Positions 43,769 through 56,064 of a DNA stretch of 64,000 bases are shown here, in pieces. Where the stretch lies: positions 21,963,896 through 22,027,895 of the forward strand of contig NC_067206.1 of assembly GCF_026262505.1 (NCBI RefSeq). Direction: 5' to 3'. The position numbers and the translations under genes are program-made. The notes below the pieces were generated by a model. That model saw nothing but the letters and a program-made list of their open reading frames with translations. It was not told where the DNA came from and ran no database searches. Numbering within the stretch: position 1 is the stretch's first letter; every line of letters begins with the position of its first letter. This DNA is from Trichomonas vaginalis G3. Taxonomy: Eukaryota; Parabasalia; Trichomonadida; Trichomonadidae.

Positions 43769-44625
43769 ATGTATAGACAAATACCTTTATCTGTTGCGTT
43801 CAGTAGTGAAAACCCTGACGTCAAAATAAAGGGGAACAGAGTAACGTTTAAGTTTCCAACAGACTGGATTGTGAACATAAATGAAGAGAAGTACATTGGC
43901 ATAACATCTATGTATATAACACGTGCTTTCAGAAAGGTTGACTTTATACTTCAAGTCGAGATAGAAAATGACGAACAGTCTTTAAGCGCCCAAAACATTC
44001 ACATATACAAATACTTTAAAGACGATACAACATTGTTGCAATGTATGATTTCATTTAATGAGATGTTCGAGAAAAAGTTCAACATTGAAGTACAAACTTT
44101 ACAGCCTTTACGTGAGTTTCTTGCACAACTGAAAGAAGAAGGTAGTCGGCCACAACTTATAGACTTTCATTATGAATTTAATGAAAATGAAGATGGAACT
44201 CATGACTGTCAGTTTGTTATATATTCACCATTCAATGAAGTCGCTAAAGAGAAAGAAAATCCATTACGTATAAGATTTCAAATCTCTGAACCAAGTGATG
44301 ATTTCAAGAATGTTTTCAATTATGATGCAATGCTTCCGAGGAAAAATGAATTTTCAAAGATTGTAACACCTGGCATTTGGATAGAAAGCAAGCTATATTA
44401 TATTCAAACTTAAGTAAGGGAGTTGAAAATGAGTTCATTGGTCATACAAGAACTTCACCACTTCCTAACCCTAAATACTATAAATTAACTGGCTTCAATC
44501 GTGAGTTTTGGATAGACATGTTCTCCACTCATGACCATAACTGCCCAGTGTTCTTACCTCCAGACCATAAGGACTGTCTCTACATTGAAGCACAACTCTT
44601 AAACTCTACCATCGCAGTATTGTAA
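43769..44625 (+). pseudogene. Polinton hypothetical beta-rich protein, broken
   Basis: About 280 codons. The N-terminal beta-strand-rich region (KGNRVTFKFPTDWIVNI) and the position beside the capsid cluster suggest a structural role, but no family match is secure. Broken, about one break. Confidence 0.4.
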
Positions 44626-44729
44626 ATGACCACATGGGCTTCGCCTTGCCGCTAGCGGCTTATTTTTATCACGAATGACCTCATTGCTGACAAAAATAAA
44701 TGACCTTATTATTTTTCTCATTCATGACC

Positions 44730-47700
44730 TCAGAACTTAAGCTTTCTTATGAATGAAGTCTTAGTCTGAATAGAAAAGTTAAACTTTTCAGCAAAGCAAG
44801 GACTAGAAGACTTACATAAGTCAAATCCAATCTCTTGACCATCATGAAGTGCTTTGTAAAGTTTCATAACACTGAACTCAGAGTCTTTGTCAAATTTTCC
44901 TTGCGGAACCATTAAACCTTTATCTTCATTGTAATAGCATTGTATAGCTTCAGGAAACATTTCATTAGCTGTTAAAGCAAGGACGTCTTGTTTGACACCT
45001 TTGCAACGTGCATGGAATGCAACTTCATTTAAATCGTTAGTGAGTAAGTCTATGTAAGTCTTCTTTCCACAAAATATTGACTTGTATGCTAAACTTTGTT
45101 TTCCAGGTGTTATTTCTGCAAAGTCGCTATGAAATTGACCAAGGTTTTTACCAATGAGAACTCTTCCATAACGTTTCTCAAACTCTTCAGCTAAACGAGG
45201 GATATCTTCATTGTAGAGATGCATACTGTCGGTATCGCTATAAAAGATGTCCATTCCTAAGTCTCAGCAGTACAGAATACTTCACACATTATTCTCTTCG
45301 ACATAGATAGAATATTAACACCAAGTGGACAGAAGTTAAAGTGTCTGCAAATGCTTTTCGTTAGCTTGAAAATAGTTTTATCTGAACCATCCAAACCTTC
45401 GAACTTCACTATATGGTTGTAGTTTCTGATGGCATATCTTATAGCATCTTTGTCATCTACTATGGTTATTTTTGACTCAATAGGAGATAGAATAGTTTTG
45501 CCATAAATACTGTTCAGAATGAGCTTTATATTTTCTTGCAAAGGATTTCCTTCTTTCTTATACTTTAACCTTAACTCAAACAACTTCTTTACTTCATCTC
45601 TTATTCTAATATCTCTGTTTCCATCGTAATAGTATCCTTGCAACACTTCACATTTGACACCTTGATATTTTATGAGGTCTTGTAATGTTATATGGTCAAC
45701 ATACATGAGACAGCAAGTGTTTGAACTTCTGGGAACGTTAAGTTCTGGATTTAGTTCAGGGTCACAAACTATTAAAGGAAAGTGTCTATGTATGCTAATC
45801 TCTGTTATCTTAATGAGAACAAAGAAGCCAGACATAAACTTTTCACCAATAGGTTCCTTTTGGTCGTCGTTGAATAAATGTCTCATGAGATACTCTGTGC
45901 TTAACATCTCATCCTTCAATACTTTTGGAATTCCTTCTAAAGTATAAAGTCTTGCTATAGCGGATGGATATAATGAAACAGCGTCGAAGTCAGCAATGAG
46001 TTTCTTTTCGCTCTTTTGTTTCATGTTATCTGACAGCATACATCTTCCACCTTGAATGCATCTCGAAATAAATTCTCTTGGTTTATTTGAGAGGTCATAA
46101 AGATTTCCATTCGGGAAGTATACTCTGTTCTCAAATAATTTGTTAGCAATTGAACAAATACTAACGTAGTCATAAACGTTTAAATCAAATTCTTTCAATA
46201 TGTCATTGCGGAACTTAACAAAACCTTCTCTTAAAATTCTTACATCTTGTTTGCAATAAAATGTGCTATATTTTTCTAAGTCGAAGTGGTTTTCATCTAT
46301 TCTGCAACCTTTGATGGAATCTATGTTTTTCATGAACGTATCCACATCCTGGATAAACTTACACGCTTCAGAAATGACACCAGTTCTGTTGTCATTTGCT
46401 AACAAAGTACTGCTGTAGTAGTTATATGGAAATACTTCTTTCGGTCCTGTTTGTAAGTTAAACATAGCAGGAAATAGTTTAAGCTTCTTATTTATAACAC
46501 TGTAAGAGTCTTTTATAATAATTGCCCTTCCTTTATATAAGCCAGTTATTTGCATTGTTCGTGAACCTTTAATGATGGGAGTTCCTTTCACTTCTGTCAT
46601 GTGTCTTAAGATGAAGTTTATATCATAACTGAGGTTATGGAAATATTAAACTCTTGTCAGGAAGTCGTTCCAAAAATTCTGTTGCACAGTTCTGACCCCA
46701 AATGCTTTCACTCACTGAACCATCTTCACTGTCATAACAGATGTTAAAAGCTTTATGAAAGCCATCCGTACTACACTCAAAGTCAGCAAAGAAAACGTGC
46801 TCAGGAATGAACTTGCACTTATTTTTATTTACTTCTTTTGACTCGGCTTTCTTCTTCAGTTGTACACAATACTTTGGAGTATATGTCAAATCTTTAAATG
46901 GTGCAAGGTTCTGTTTATATAAGTCAGTCGTATATGTGAAAAGTTCTCCATAAGAAATAGGTTTGAAATATTTGCACTCCCACAATGTTTTCATAACATC
47001 CCATAGCGGTGTTGTTCTATCATAACGAACAACATATTTGTTCTCTCTCTTTGTATAAATCTTCATCTGTTTCTCAATGTTCATTCCACCACACTCCTTC
47101 AAGATTTCTATATAGTTGCGAATGAAATATGTTGTCATTGGAAGTCTTTCATTTAGCATGTAGTGGTCTTCAACAAGAAGTAAGTCAATAGTTCGAACAG
47201 TTTTACATTCTTTTGGTATGTATCTCTTTATTTCATTATGTCTTGAGTCATTGAAGTAACCAATGGTAACATTAAATGCTATACCTGTTGCGTCAGAAAT
47301 TTCTTGTACTTTACTTTGAGGAAAGTCTCTAACACGAATGACTTCTCTCATGTGGTCAATAGTTTCTTCATTTACTCCAGCCTGAATGCAAGCATAAACG
47401 AAACAATTGTCTTCTGTCATAAGTGTTGCAGTTCTTTTGTTCAGTTCATTGAAGATTTGGTGGCGTTCAAGATTTATAGGTAATGTGCAAAGATACTTCC
47501 AGAACTGACCGCTTCTCTTCTTATAAAACTTCTTTTCACCATTATCTTTCCAAAAGCTTTCTATAAGTGCTGGGTTTCCTGTTTGCTTAAGAGCTTCCAA
47601 AATGGCTTTCTGGTCATTTGTCAGTGTGCTTTCATCTCTATATGGTCGCTTCTGTGGCTTTCCTTTCTTAACATCTGACATCGTTAAGCCTTCATATTCA

Positions 47701-48575
47701 GTTAAATCATACATCTTTATTTCAGTAAGATTCTTTATGTTTGTCAAGAAGAAGTCATAGTGCATTTCAACAATACCTGCAGCATTTGCTTCTATCTCTG
47801 ATATAAAGTTCTCCTTCAAGAGCTGATGTAGTAATGTTCCAATATTATTGAGGTTTAACGTAGAACATTCATACTTTCCACCAAGTTTATAACATACCAT
47901 CCATCTTTGTTGGGAGTTTATTTTAATCTTCTCTAAGAGTCTCATGAAAACCTTACCGAAATGTTTGTGTAAGTAGTCTCTGTTTGGTTCATCTAAAGCT
48001 TCGATGTTAAAGTCAATGAGTCTATTGCCTGACTTCACATTTCTCTTCCTATTCTCTTCATCTTTCTTTAACCATCTCTCACCTTCTTTTGGTTTGTCGT
48101 CAATGGAACGAATGACATTATTAGCTTTGCGAACTTGTTCTATAGCACTTTTAAACATCTCTCTTCTCTGTTGTTTCAGTGTGTCGTCTCTTCTTCTTGT
48201 TTCACCAACGTTTGAGTTCGTAAGTTCAAACATTTCTTGACGAACATCATGCGAAAGAGCTTTACGAGTATGACCAACGTTCGCATTTGTTATGTCAAAC
48301 ATTTCTCTTCTTACTTCATGAGGTATTGAACGTCTATGATATAAGTCAATAGCAACGTCATTTAAAGGAAATGCTCTTGCATGGACTTCGTCCTCGCCGC
48401 GTTGCGGCTTTATGAACTCATGAATTCTATCATAAGTTATTTCACCATTGTAGTCATTGAGGATGTCAGCGAGTGCTTTTTTGTTTGTCGCGTAATGTTT
48501 TGCAACATCTATGTTAGCTTCTGTAAGAAGTTGTTTTATTTCCGAGTGTTCTAACTTAGACGACTTCCGATACAT
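44730..48575 (-). pseudogene. Polinton protein-primed family-B DNA polymerase, broken
   Basis: A polymerase gene of about 3.8 kb. The N-terminal region is long and charged with a terminal-protein/OTU-like part. Exonuclease (FFADFEC) and polymerase motifs are visible: FDAVSLYPSAIARL (motif A), LILNSIYGK (motif B) and FYSDTDSMHL (motif C). It defines the element as a Polinton. It would replicate the element using a protein primer at its ends. Broken in about two places. Confidence 0.9.
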
Positions 48576-48664
48576 CTTTAGTAGGAAATAAAAAAATTTC
48601 TTAGAAAAAAATTAGCTTAGATTTTTTAAGGCTAGTTTTAAAATATTTCGAACTTTTTATTATA

Positions 48665-49138
48665 ATGAAACACATGCAAGATTGCAAGTTCTTTTCATAC
48701 AATGCTCTCGCTAATGCCATCAAGAATGAGTTCAATAATGCTTCAAATGTTAATGTTATCTTTAACAAGAAGTTTGTGAAAGAATCTAAGTTCGGTCAGT
48801 ATGTCAGACCATTAGCTATCGTCATTGACCGCAAACGTTATACTTCACAAGAGTTAGCAGTAGTTTTGAAACAAAAGAGTTTCTTCGTGAATGTCAAAGA
48901 TACTCATTATACTGTCATAAAGAACTCTAACATTGACTTCTTCAGTATTGCTATGAATCTTTCCGAACAGAAAGAATATAAGAAGGGTGAAACAAATGTG
49001 AAATATTATCCTTCATCTCTGAAGACAATAACGAACAAAGATGTTATACAGAAATTCTTACCAAAGGTTGAAGAAGCTTCTATTGACATTGACGAAGGAA
49101 GTGAAATGGTTGAAGAAATTGACCCTGACGTCATTTAA
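48665..49138 (+). CDS. Polinton 157-residue protein, unknown
   Basis: An intact-looking ATG frame divergent from the polymerase gene. It is basic in the N-terminal half and acidic in the tail (DIDEGSEMVEEIDPDV), without membrane spans. A DNA-binding or early role is possible from its position, but I cannot name a family. Confidence 0.5.
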   Translation: MKHMQDCKFFSYNALANAIKNEFNNASNVNVIFNKKFVKESKFGQYVRPLAIVIDRKRYTSQELAVVLKQKSFFVNVKDTHYTVIKNSNIDFFSIAMNLSEQKEYKKGETNVKYYPSSLKTITNKDVIQKFLPKVEEASIDIDEGSEMVEEIDPDVI

Positions 49139-49322
49139 GCAAAAATATATTTTTGGTTAGTCTTCATATCGACATTTTACAACAATTAAATGGTAAAAAC
49201 AAAATAAACTTGACGAAGTGAAGATTTGCAGCACTTCGTCGATTATGATCGACATGGAGCGTTTTGTTTTTATCATGGTTTTCTCCACTATGGTTCTAAC
49301 GTGGCACCCGACGAGATTTTTT

Positions 49323-50150
49323 TCATTCTTCCTCTTTGAAGTTATCGAAATATTCTGTTATTTTTTCCTTCAGTAATGTTAAGTCTTCTTTGAATGTAAG
49401 TATTGTGCAACCTTTGATGTCATAGTGTGTTTGAGGAAGTGTGTCTTGAACTATCTGTTTAACATCTTCATTCGGTGTCATTGAAATCGGTAAGTTTTCA
49501 CGATAGAACCAATTTCTGTCAGATTTGTAAATCTTAGCAAGGTCGTAAAAGCTTTTGTTGTTTCTTCTGACTAAATGCAACATAACCATGTCACTGTCTT
49601 CTTCTTTCTCCAACTCTTCAGTATATATCATATACTTATAACTCTTTTCCTTTCCTTTTGGTACTGAACGTGGTATTCTTTTCTGTATGCTTTTGTCTTT
49701 GGATTCAATGACTTCATCTTTTGCATGAAATTTCTTTTCCATATCTTCACGTTCTGCTTTATATAGTTCATCTAACATCATGAAAATATAACAAGCATAA
49801 CGAGGTGAAGCCCACATTGCTACAGCATTTACTAAAAGTCTATGAACATAATAACCTTTCAAACCAGGTGCCAAATTCTTGCGATTTTCGAATGGAATCT
49901 CTTCCCTCGGTTTTCCGAGGGAAGCAATCATATGAGGAAATTCTTCTAAAAGTTCTTTTGTCTGTTGGTTTTCAAACCAATGATAGGCTTGCTTTGTAGA
50001 ACGAAGAGCATTCATTATACTTTGCATCTGGTACATATCGTCTTTGACCGAACGAATGAGTCTCAATTGTTTGTTATACTGTATGTATTCATATTCTTCA
50101 TTAATGGCTTCATGAACGATAGCAGTTGTTGTGTTCTCTGTTGTTGACAT
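49323..50150 (-). CDS. KilA-N-like DNA-binding protein
   Basis: A 275-residue protein. Residues about 85-130 (KGYYVHRLLVNAVAMWASPRYA) match the C-terminal half of the KilA-N domain found in large DNA viruses and phages, which binds DNA. A coiled/charged linker and a C-terminal domain (YKYMIYTEELEKEEDSDMV to NWFYRENLPIS) follow. It is one of two KilA-N genes in this element. The frame is open. Confidence 0.65.
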   Translation of the reverse strand: MSTTENTTTAIVHEAINEEYEYIQYNKQLRLIRSVKDDMYQMQSIMNALRSTKQAYHWFENQQTKELLEEFPHMIASLGKPREEIPFENRKNLAPGLKGYYVHRLLVNAVAMWASPRYACYIFMMLDELYKAEREDMEKKFHAKDEVIESKDKSIQKRIPRSVPKGKEKSYKYMIYTEELEKEEDSDMVMLHLVRRNNKSFYDLAKIYKSDRNWFYRENLPISMTPNEDVKQIVQDTLPQTHYDIKGCTILTFKEDLTLLKEKITEYFDNFKEEE

Positions 50151-50394
50151 ATCTGTCTTTATATTCCGGATAAAAAAAAATATTTTATAAAAAACTAACT
50201 TTATTTTTCTGTGTTAAAGAAATGTTAAAAATTCATGGTTACATATGTGAAAAGAAGTCACGAACAAATGAAGGTCATAAGATTCAGCACATAATTCTGA
50301 ATTGAATGGTGTGTCATACATGTCAAACCGTCACGAATTGAAGGAGATACGAGACTATAAAGATTTTGGATATTTTCTGACACACACCCTGAGG

Positions 50395-50760
50395 GAAAAG
50401 TGACAAAACACAACGATAGAAAAAGTGACAAAATGAGAGAAAGTTGTTCCCCGACCAAAATGCAATCATGTTGAAAAGTGACATTTGTAAAGTTGGACGA
50501 TAGAATTTCCTGAAAAAGTGCAAGACTTGTCTTGAATCAGGACAAGATTTGTCTTGAAAAAATACAAGACTTGTTCTGAAAAAATACAAGACTTGTCTTG
50601 AATCAGGACAATTGTTCTCAAATTTGAGAACTTTACAAGAAAAACTGACTAAAAAGTGCAAGTCTTGTTCTGAATCAGGACAAGATTTGTCTTGAAAAAA
50701 TACAAGACTTGTTCTGAAAAAATACAAGACTTGTCCTGATTCAAGACAAAACTTTACAAA
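50395..50760. repeat. array of short repeats built on CAAGACTTGT and GTGACA units
   Basis: Between about 50390 and 50480 AAAAGTGACAAAA recurs at least three times. From 50517 to 50750 ACAAGACTTGT(C/T)(C/T)TGAA-type units recur in both orientations, so the segment can fold into many alternative hairpins. There is no believable gene; frames across it are repeat artefacts. Confidence 0.7.
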
Positions 50761-51120
50761 ATGTAAACTTTACATAACCGTTTCTATCGTACATGATATT
50801 TAGTTGACATTGTAAACTATCTTCATGTAAAGTATGGCGGTTTGAAACCATCGGGAACCTTCACTTTTTTGACGAAGTGCGAATCTTCACTTTGTGTCAT
50901 GATGCAAAAATAATGAGTTCATTTACTCACAATATTTTTGTACAAAATGTAAACTTTACATAACCGTTTCTATCGTACATGATATTTACTTGACATTGTA
51001 AACTATCTTCATGTAAAGTATGGCGGTTTGAAACCATCGGGAACCTTCACTTTTTTGACGAAGTGCGAATCTTCACTTCGTGTCATGATGCAAAAATAAT
51101 GAGTTCATTTACTCACAATA
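50758..51120. repeat. tandem duplication, two copies with 186-bp period
   Basis: ATGTAAACTTTACATAACCG starts at 50761 and again at 50947, and the following sequence to TATTTTTGTAC is nearly identical. The second copy includes the last codons and stop of the KilA-N gene at 51109, so the duplication copied that gene's 3' end and downstream flank. Confidence 0.85.
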
Positions 51121-51774
51121 TTTTTGTACAAAACGACCCCAAACTTTTAACTTCTTTTCTGCAGCTTCTAATGCTATCTTAGCGAGTTCATATTCTCTAA
51201 ATTCTCTCTTTAAATCTTCTTGTTCCCATTGGTCTAGTTCGTATGGAGAATCTCTATAACCATAACATATCTCACGTTCATGTTCTAATTGTTTTTCGCA
51301 CATTTTTCCAACTTCTTGTTCGAACAAAGGTTTAGCATTCTCTACTGTATCTTCGAGTTCTTCTTCATCTAACTTCTCATGAACTTTCTTGTCTATGGAG
51401 TCCATAATATCTTTGACATAAAATGCATACTTTACAGAGCACCATTCAGCAACAAAATGAACGAAGTCAGGATGTATGTAAATACCTTTGAATTCATTTA
51501 TAACACCCTTAGTAAGCTCATAAAATGCTTGTTTTGAGGTCGAGCCACTTTTGGCTCGACCGTATTCTTTCAACCAAAACTCAAGAATTTCCTGCATTTT
51601 AGCACTATTGAGAAATCTGTTTAAATGGTTTAACTTTCCTGCTTCTCTTGCCATCTTTGTTGCATTTATATAACCATCCTTGTCTCTACGTAAGACTTCA
51701 ATACCGTTATAAGTGCCTTTTGTGAATGTTTCGCCATTAGATTTGTTAGTGAATGTTTTTGCTTCGACTGACAT
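51109..51774 (-). CDS. KilA-N domain protein
   Basis: A 221-residue protein with a good N-terminal KilA-N domain: GTYNGIEVLRRDKDGYINAT, KMAREAGKLNHLNRFL, then KGIYIHPDFVHFVAEWCS and YAFYVKDIMDSI. KilA-N proteins bind DNA in poxviruses, phages and Mavericks. The C-terminal half is charged and helical. The frame is open. Its 3' end lies in a tandemly duplicated segment. Confidence 0.8.
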   Translation of the reverse strand: MSVEAKTFTNKSNGETFTKGTYNGIEVLRRDKDGYINATKMAREAGKLNHLNRFLNSAKMQEILEFWLKEYGRAKSGSTSKQAFYELTKGVINEFKGIYIHPDFVHFVAEWCSVKYAFYVKDIMDSIDKKVHEKLDEEELEDTVENAKPLFEQEVGKMCEKQLEHEREICYGYRDSPYELDQWEQEDLKREFREYELAKIALEAAEKKLKVWGRFVQKYCE

Positions 51775-52941
51775 TTCTGTTCTTACCTACAAGATAAAAA
51801 ATTAGAAAAAAAATAAAACTAACGTTATTTTTTCTGTCTTAAGGAAATTCATGAGGGTAGAAATGAGGTTAGAAAAGTGGTTAGAAAACGTGTTAGATCT
51901 AACATTCTAACATAAACTTTATTTTTGGTGTAAATAAATGGTACCATTAATGATATCATGACTGTTCTCGTTCATGTCTGATTTACATCTAATGAAAAAG
52001 TTTAGAAGAATTTTCTTATTCTTTCTGGCATATTTTTTGTCTTTCCAGTACTCCCGCTCTAATGGTCCCAGATGTGTTGGCTTCGACTCTCTCAAGTTCT
52101 TAGATGGTATAACATCTTCAACGCCTCCTTCATATCTTACTTTATAAGTGTCATCGTTTGTGTTATAGCCAAGTATTTCAATAACCACTCCTCGCTTTGC
52201 TTCGTCAATGGTTTCAGCAAGTTTGCCATTACTACTTTCGACTAATTTATGACGAGGATAAAACGCAATAGAGTCGTCGGCAGCTTTTATAAGATATCCA
52301 TTACCTTGCGTAGAGTCTACGATATAATAATTTCGACTTAACCTTAAACGTTTCTTTGTCAACGGTTTGTCGTCAAGAACTACACGAACTTTTGTACCAG
52401 GAATGAGGGTAAATTGTGTTGAATTTCTGATATTTTGTGTTTGGCTTCGTTTCTTTTGTATATACTTTTCTTCTTGTTGTTGTGTCATTGAATTTGGTGT
52501 ATGTCCTGTTGTAGAATGTGTTGAGGAATTATATACTTCGAGAAAGTGTTTCATTGTTTCTTCGGTAAAGTCTCGCTCTTGGTTTAAATCTCTGAGCGTT
52601 CTTATGAAGCGGTTAATGATGCCGAGTATGTTATGGTTATGGTCTTCAGTAGTGTAGTGAGTTATGTTATGCTTAATGAGAAATTCTGTGATTTCATTGC
52701 TGAGGTATGCACTGTCTTGGTCTGATGTTAAAGTACTTGGGCTATGTTCTGCTACAAACTTTTGTAAAACTCTTAACACTTCACGAGTTCCTTTATTTTT
52801 CATTATATACGCAAAAGCTTTGCGAGTGTTAACATTAATGAAGCTGAGGAATGGTTTATGTCCTCCTTTTCTGCTTTGAATGAGAGTGTCAAATTGGTAT
52901 GCGTCAGGAGTGTTGGAGTAAATTGGTAAAAAGTAGTCGTC

Positions 52942-54635
52942 TTATATACGAAAAAAAGAGATCTGACATTGTGTCAGATCTCAGTAAAAGTGACATTTAC
53001 ATGTCAAAAAAATAGAATGAGTTTAAGTAATTAAAATTGAGGGTGAGAGTAGTATTGTATGAAATAATATCTCTCACCCTCCAATTCATCCTATGGCGCC
53101 GAAAAAATTTTGGTGAAATGCGACCACATTTCACCAAAATTTCTCGGCGCCATATAGAGAACTAGAGCCTGTGAGGTACTGATACTATCCATGTACCTCG
53201 CAGGCTCTAGTTCCAAGCCAAAATGGCTAAAAATTGCCCGCAATTGTTCACATTGCGGGCAATTTTTAGCCATTTTGGCTGGGAATTGGAGGGTGAGAGT
53301 AGTATTGTATGAAATAATATCTCTCACCCTCCAATTCATCCTATGGCGCCGAAAAAAATTTTGGTGAAATGCGACCACATTTCACCAAAATTTCTCGGCG
53401 CCATATAGAGAACTAGAGCCTGTGAGGTACTGATACTATCCATGTACCTCGCAGGCTCTAGTTCCAAGCCAAAATGGCTAAAAATTGCCCGCAATTGTTC
53501 ACATTGCGGGCAATTTTTAGCCATTTTGGCTGGGAATTGGAGGGTGAGAGTAGTATTGTATGAAATAATATCTCTCACCCTCCAATTCATCCTATGGCGC
53601 CGAAAAAATTTTGGTGAAATGCGACCACATTTCACCAAAATTTCTCGGCGCCATATAGAGAACTAGAGCCTGTGAGGTACTGATACTATCCATGTACCTC
53701 GCAGGCTCTAGTTCCAAGCCAAAATGGCTAAAAATTGCCCGCAATTGTTCACATTGCGGGCAATTTTTAGCCATTTTGGCTGGGAATTGGAGGGTGAGAG
53801 TAGTATTGTATGAAATAATATCTCTCACCCTCCAATTCATCCTATGGCGCCGAAAAAATTTTGGTGAAATGCGACCACATTTCACCAAAATTTCTCGGCG
53901 CCATATAGAGAACTAGAGCCTGTGAGGTACTGATACTATCCATGTACCTCGCAGGCTCTAGTTCCAAGCCAAAATGGCTAAAAATTGCCCGCAATTGTTC
54001 ACATTGCGGGCAATTTTTAGCCATTTTGGCTGGGAATTGGAGGGTGAGAGTAGTATTGTATGAAATAATATCTCTCACCCTCCAATTCATCCTATGGCGC
54101 CGAAAAAATTTTGGTGAAATGCGACCACATTTCACCAAAATTTCTCGGCGCCATATAGAGAACTAGAGCCTGTGAGGTACTGATACTATCCATGTTCCTC
54201 GCAAGCTCTAGTTCAAGCCAAAATGGCTAAAAATTGCCCGCAATTGTTCACATTGCGGCAATTTTTAGCCATTTTGCTGGGAATTGGAGGGTGAGAGTAG
54301 TATTGTATGAAATAATATCTCTCACCCTCAATTCATCCTATGGCGCCGAAAAAATTTTGGTGAAATGCGACCACATTTCACCAAAATTTCTCGGCGCCAT
54401 ATAGAGAACTAGAGCCTGTGAGGTACTGATACTATCCATGTACCTCGCGGCTCTAGTTCCAAGCCAAAATGGCTAAAATTGCCCGCAATTGTTCACATTC
54501 CCATCTTTTGTTGGTAAGACGAAGAATATGAAATAAATTATGAAGAAGATAATGATGAATAAAATATCACTTTTTATATTTTTGACACGTAAGTTGTCAC
54601 TTTTCTGTCAAACGTTTTTATGTTTTCGTATATAA
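52942..54635. mobile_element. hairpin-cassette element A, inserted in the integrase gene
   Basis: 1.69 kb with terminal inverted repeats TTATATACGAAAA and subterminal AAAAGTGACA at both ends, directly flanked by a 4-bp repeat CGTC. The interior is about six tandem 250-bp units, each holding four hairpins (see the repeat entry). It has no coding capacity; all frames are palindrome artefacts. It resembles elements at 56065-57473 and 59748-60801 in ends and internal plan. Confidence 0.7.
53036..54500. repeat. ~250-bp tandem repeat, about six copies, four hairpins per unit
   Basis: Copies begin at about 53036, 53285, 53536, 53786, 54036 and 54284; the last is truncated and slightly diverged. In order each unit holds H1 (GGGTGAGAG/CTCTCACCC), H2 (ATGGCGCCGA with TTTTGGTGAAATG, paired to its complement), H3 (CTAGAGCCTGTGAGGTAC paired to GTACCTCGCAGGCTCTAG) and H4 (GCCAAAATGGCTAAAAATTG with CCCGC, paired). 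Copies 2-5 are almost identical, so the array is recently amplified or homogenised. Confidence 0.9.
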
Positions 54636-55970
54636 CGTCGTAAGGGTTTATTTTTGTTTGATGTACAACATTTTTGTCAAAGAACTTTTTTCACTTCAGC
54701 TCTGTTAGTAAATCCCCAACTTTTTGCTGCTCATTGAACTTCTTAAATGACCTCCATGGATGTTGTTCGAATACTTCTTTCAAGCTCATTTATGTAAAGT
54801 TAAAGATTTTATTCTAGGCTCAGCGCGTTCATTGAACGCGGTACCATGCGATACAGTCACAAATGGTGGCATATAATCTGCACCGAGCCTGTTGGATTTG
54901 TTGTGAAAGTGTGTGAATGATTACCTGTGGTTCCACAGAAAATACCTGTGCTTGAAATCTACTGGGTCACTTGAAATATCATATCTATTCATTCCCTGTC
55001 TATCCGAACCTGCTGCAAGATTTGTAAACCTCTTTTTGTTATTGAATGTGAATGATTACCTGTTGTGTTGTAGTTCCTGTATGAGTGTGCGGTGGAAGGT
55101 TTGCTTCTTTAATTTTCTTCGAACCTCCTGTTTGCTTTGAATATCTAGCACAGTATAAGAATTTATCTACAATCTGCTTCCACGTACCAAAACCCAGAAC
55201 TGTTTCTGGATTTGTTGAGTTCATTGACGTATAAATAGAACCAACATGATATAATGTTTGAAGAATTTCTGTCTTTAATGTTTGAAGCTCTGTTTTGTCT
55301 GCTTTCTTATCTAACATTGTTGGTAGTTCATATGCTTCAAAGTTTCTGGCATGATCTTCGATATTCCTGCAACTGTTATCTAAATTGTTAAGAGTATCTT
55401 TTACGCTTGTACTTGGATTTTCTAATGGTGCACTTGAACCAAGGGTATAGTTCAATATTATGTCGTCTGCTCTAACAGTAGTGAAGGATTCATGTGTATG
55501 GTTCTTGTCAGCTTTATTATCATATAAATCTTGAGCAGTGAATTTAACATTATTTTCATCGTCCATGACATAAACATTTTTACAGCTAATTTCTTTCTTC
55601 GTTGTTATGTTTTCATTCGATGTTAAACCTTGTGGAAAGTTAGGAGGTTTATAATATAATGCAGCCGCGTGCGACGTGACTCCGCCCTCCCCACCAGTTC
55701 CGCCAACCGTTCCTTCAATACTTTCTATAGCAACAGTTGAGAAGGAGTTATGTGTATGATTTTTGTCTGCTTTCTTATCTAACATTGTTGGTAGTTCATG
55801 TGTTTCAAAGTTTCTGACATGACCTTCAATGTTCATACATTTGTTATTTAAGGAGTTTAGTGTATCTTTTACGCTTGTACTTGGATTCTCTAAAGGTGCA
55901 CTTGAACCAAGAGTATAGTTCAATATTATGTCGTCTGCTCTAACAGTAGTGAAGGATTCATGTGTATGGT

Positions 55971-56064
55971 TCTTGTCAGCTTTACTATTTAATGTAGCTT
56001 GAAGTTCATTTATATCGGAGATATTGTGTTTATGAGATTTCAAAACTTTGTTCGTTGCGTCAAG
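55971..56064. repeat. left copy of 94-bp direct repeat flanking element B
   Basis: TCTTGTCAGCTTTACTATTT to CGTTGCGTCAAG, identical to 57474-57567. The repeat is fibre-gene sequence copied on both sides of the insertion. Confidence 0.9.

Larger units (their letters stand above)
51919..54790 (-). pseudogene. Polinton retroviral-type integrase, interrupted by an inserted element
   Basis: An integrase of the rve superfamily. The catalytic-domain part includes a central TSDQDSAYLSNEI block and a later HTPNSM region. A C-terminal chromodomain-like part (VVIEILGYNTNDDTYKVRYEGG) follows. The N-terminal part lies beyond a 1.7-kb hairpin-cassette element (52942-54635). This is the integrase used by Polintons for insertion. 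Broken. Confidence 0.85.

Noticed and set aside
50323-50727. 134-codon frame rich in FF and DKS repeats
   Set aside because: It crosses the short-repeat field and only mirrors the CAAGACTTGT units.
53091-54166. Identical repeated frames on both strands (about 74-100 codons each)
   Set aside because: They are readings of the 250-bp palindromic units; the same peptide appears in each copy and on both strands because of the hairpins.
53036-54500. CRISPR-like array
   Set aside because: The units are 250 bp with no unique spacers and the host is a eukaryote, so this is a satellite-like array.
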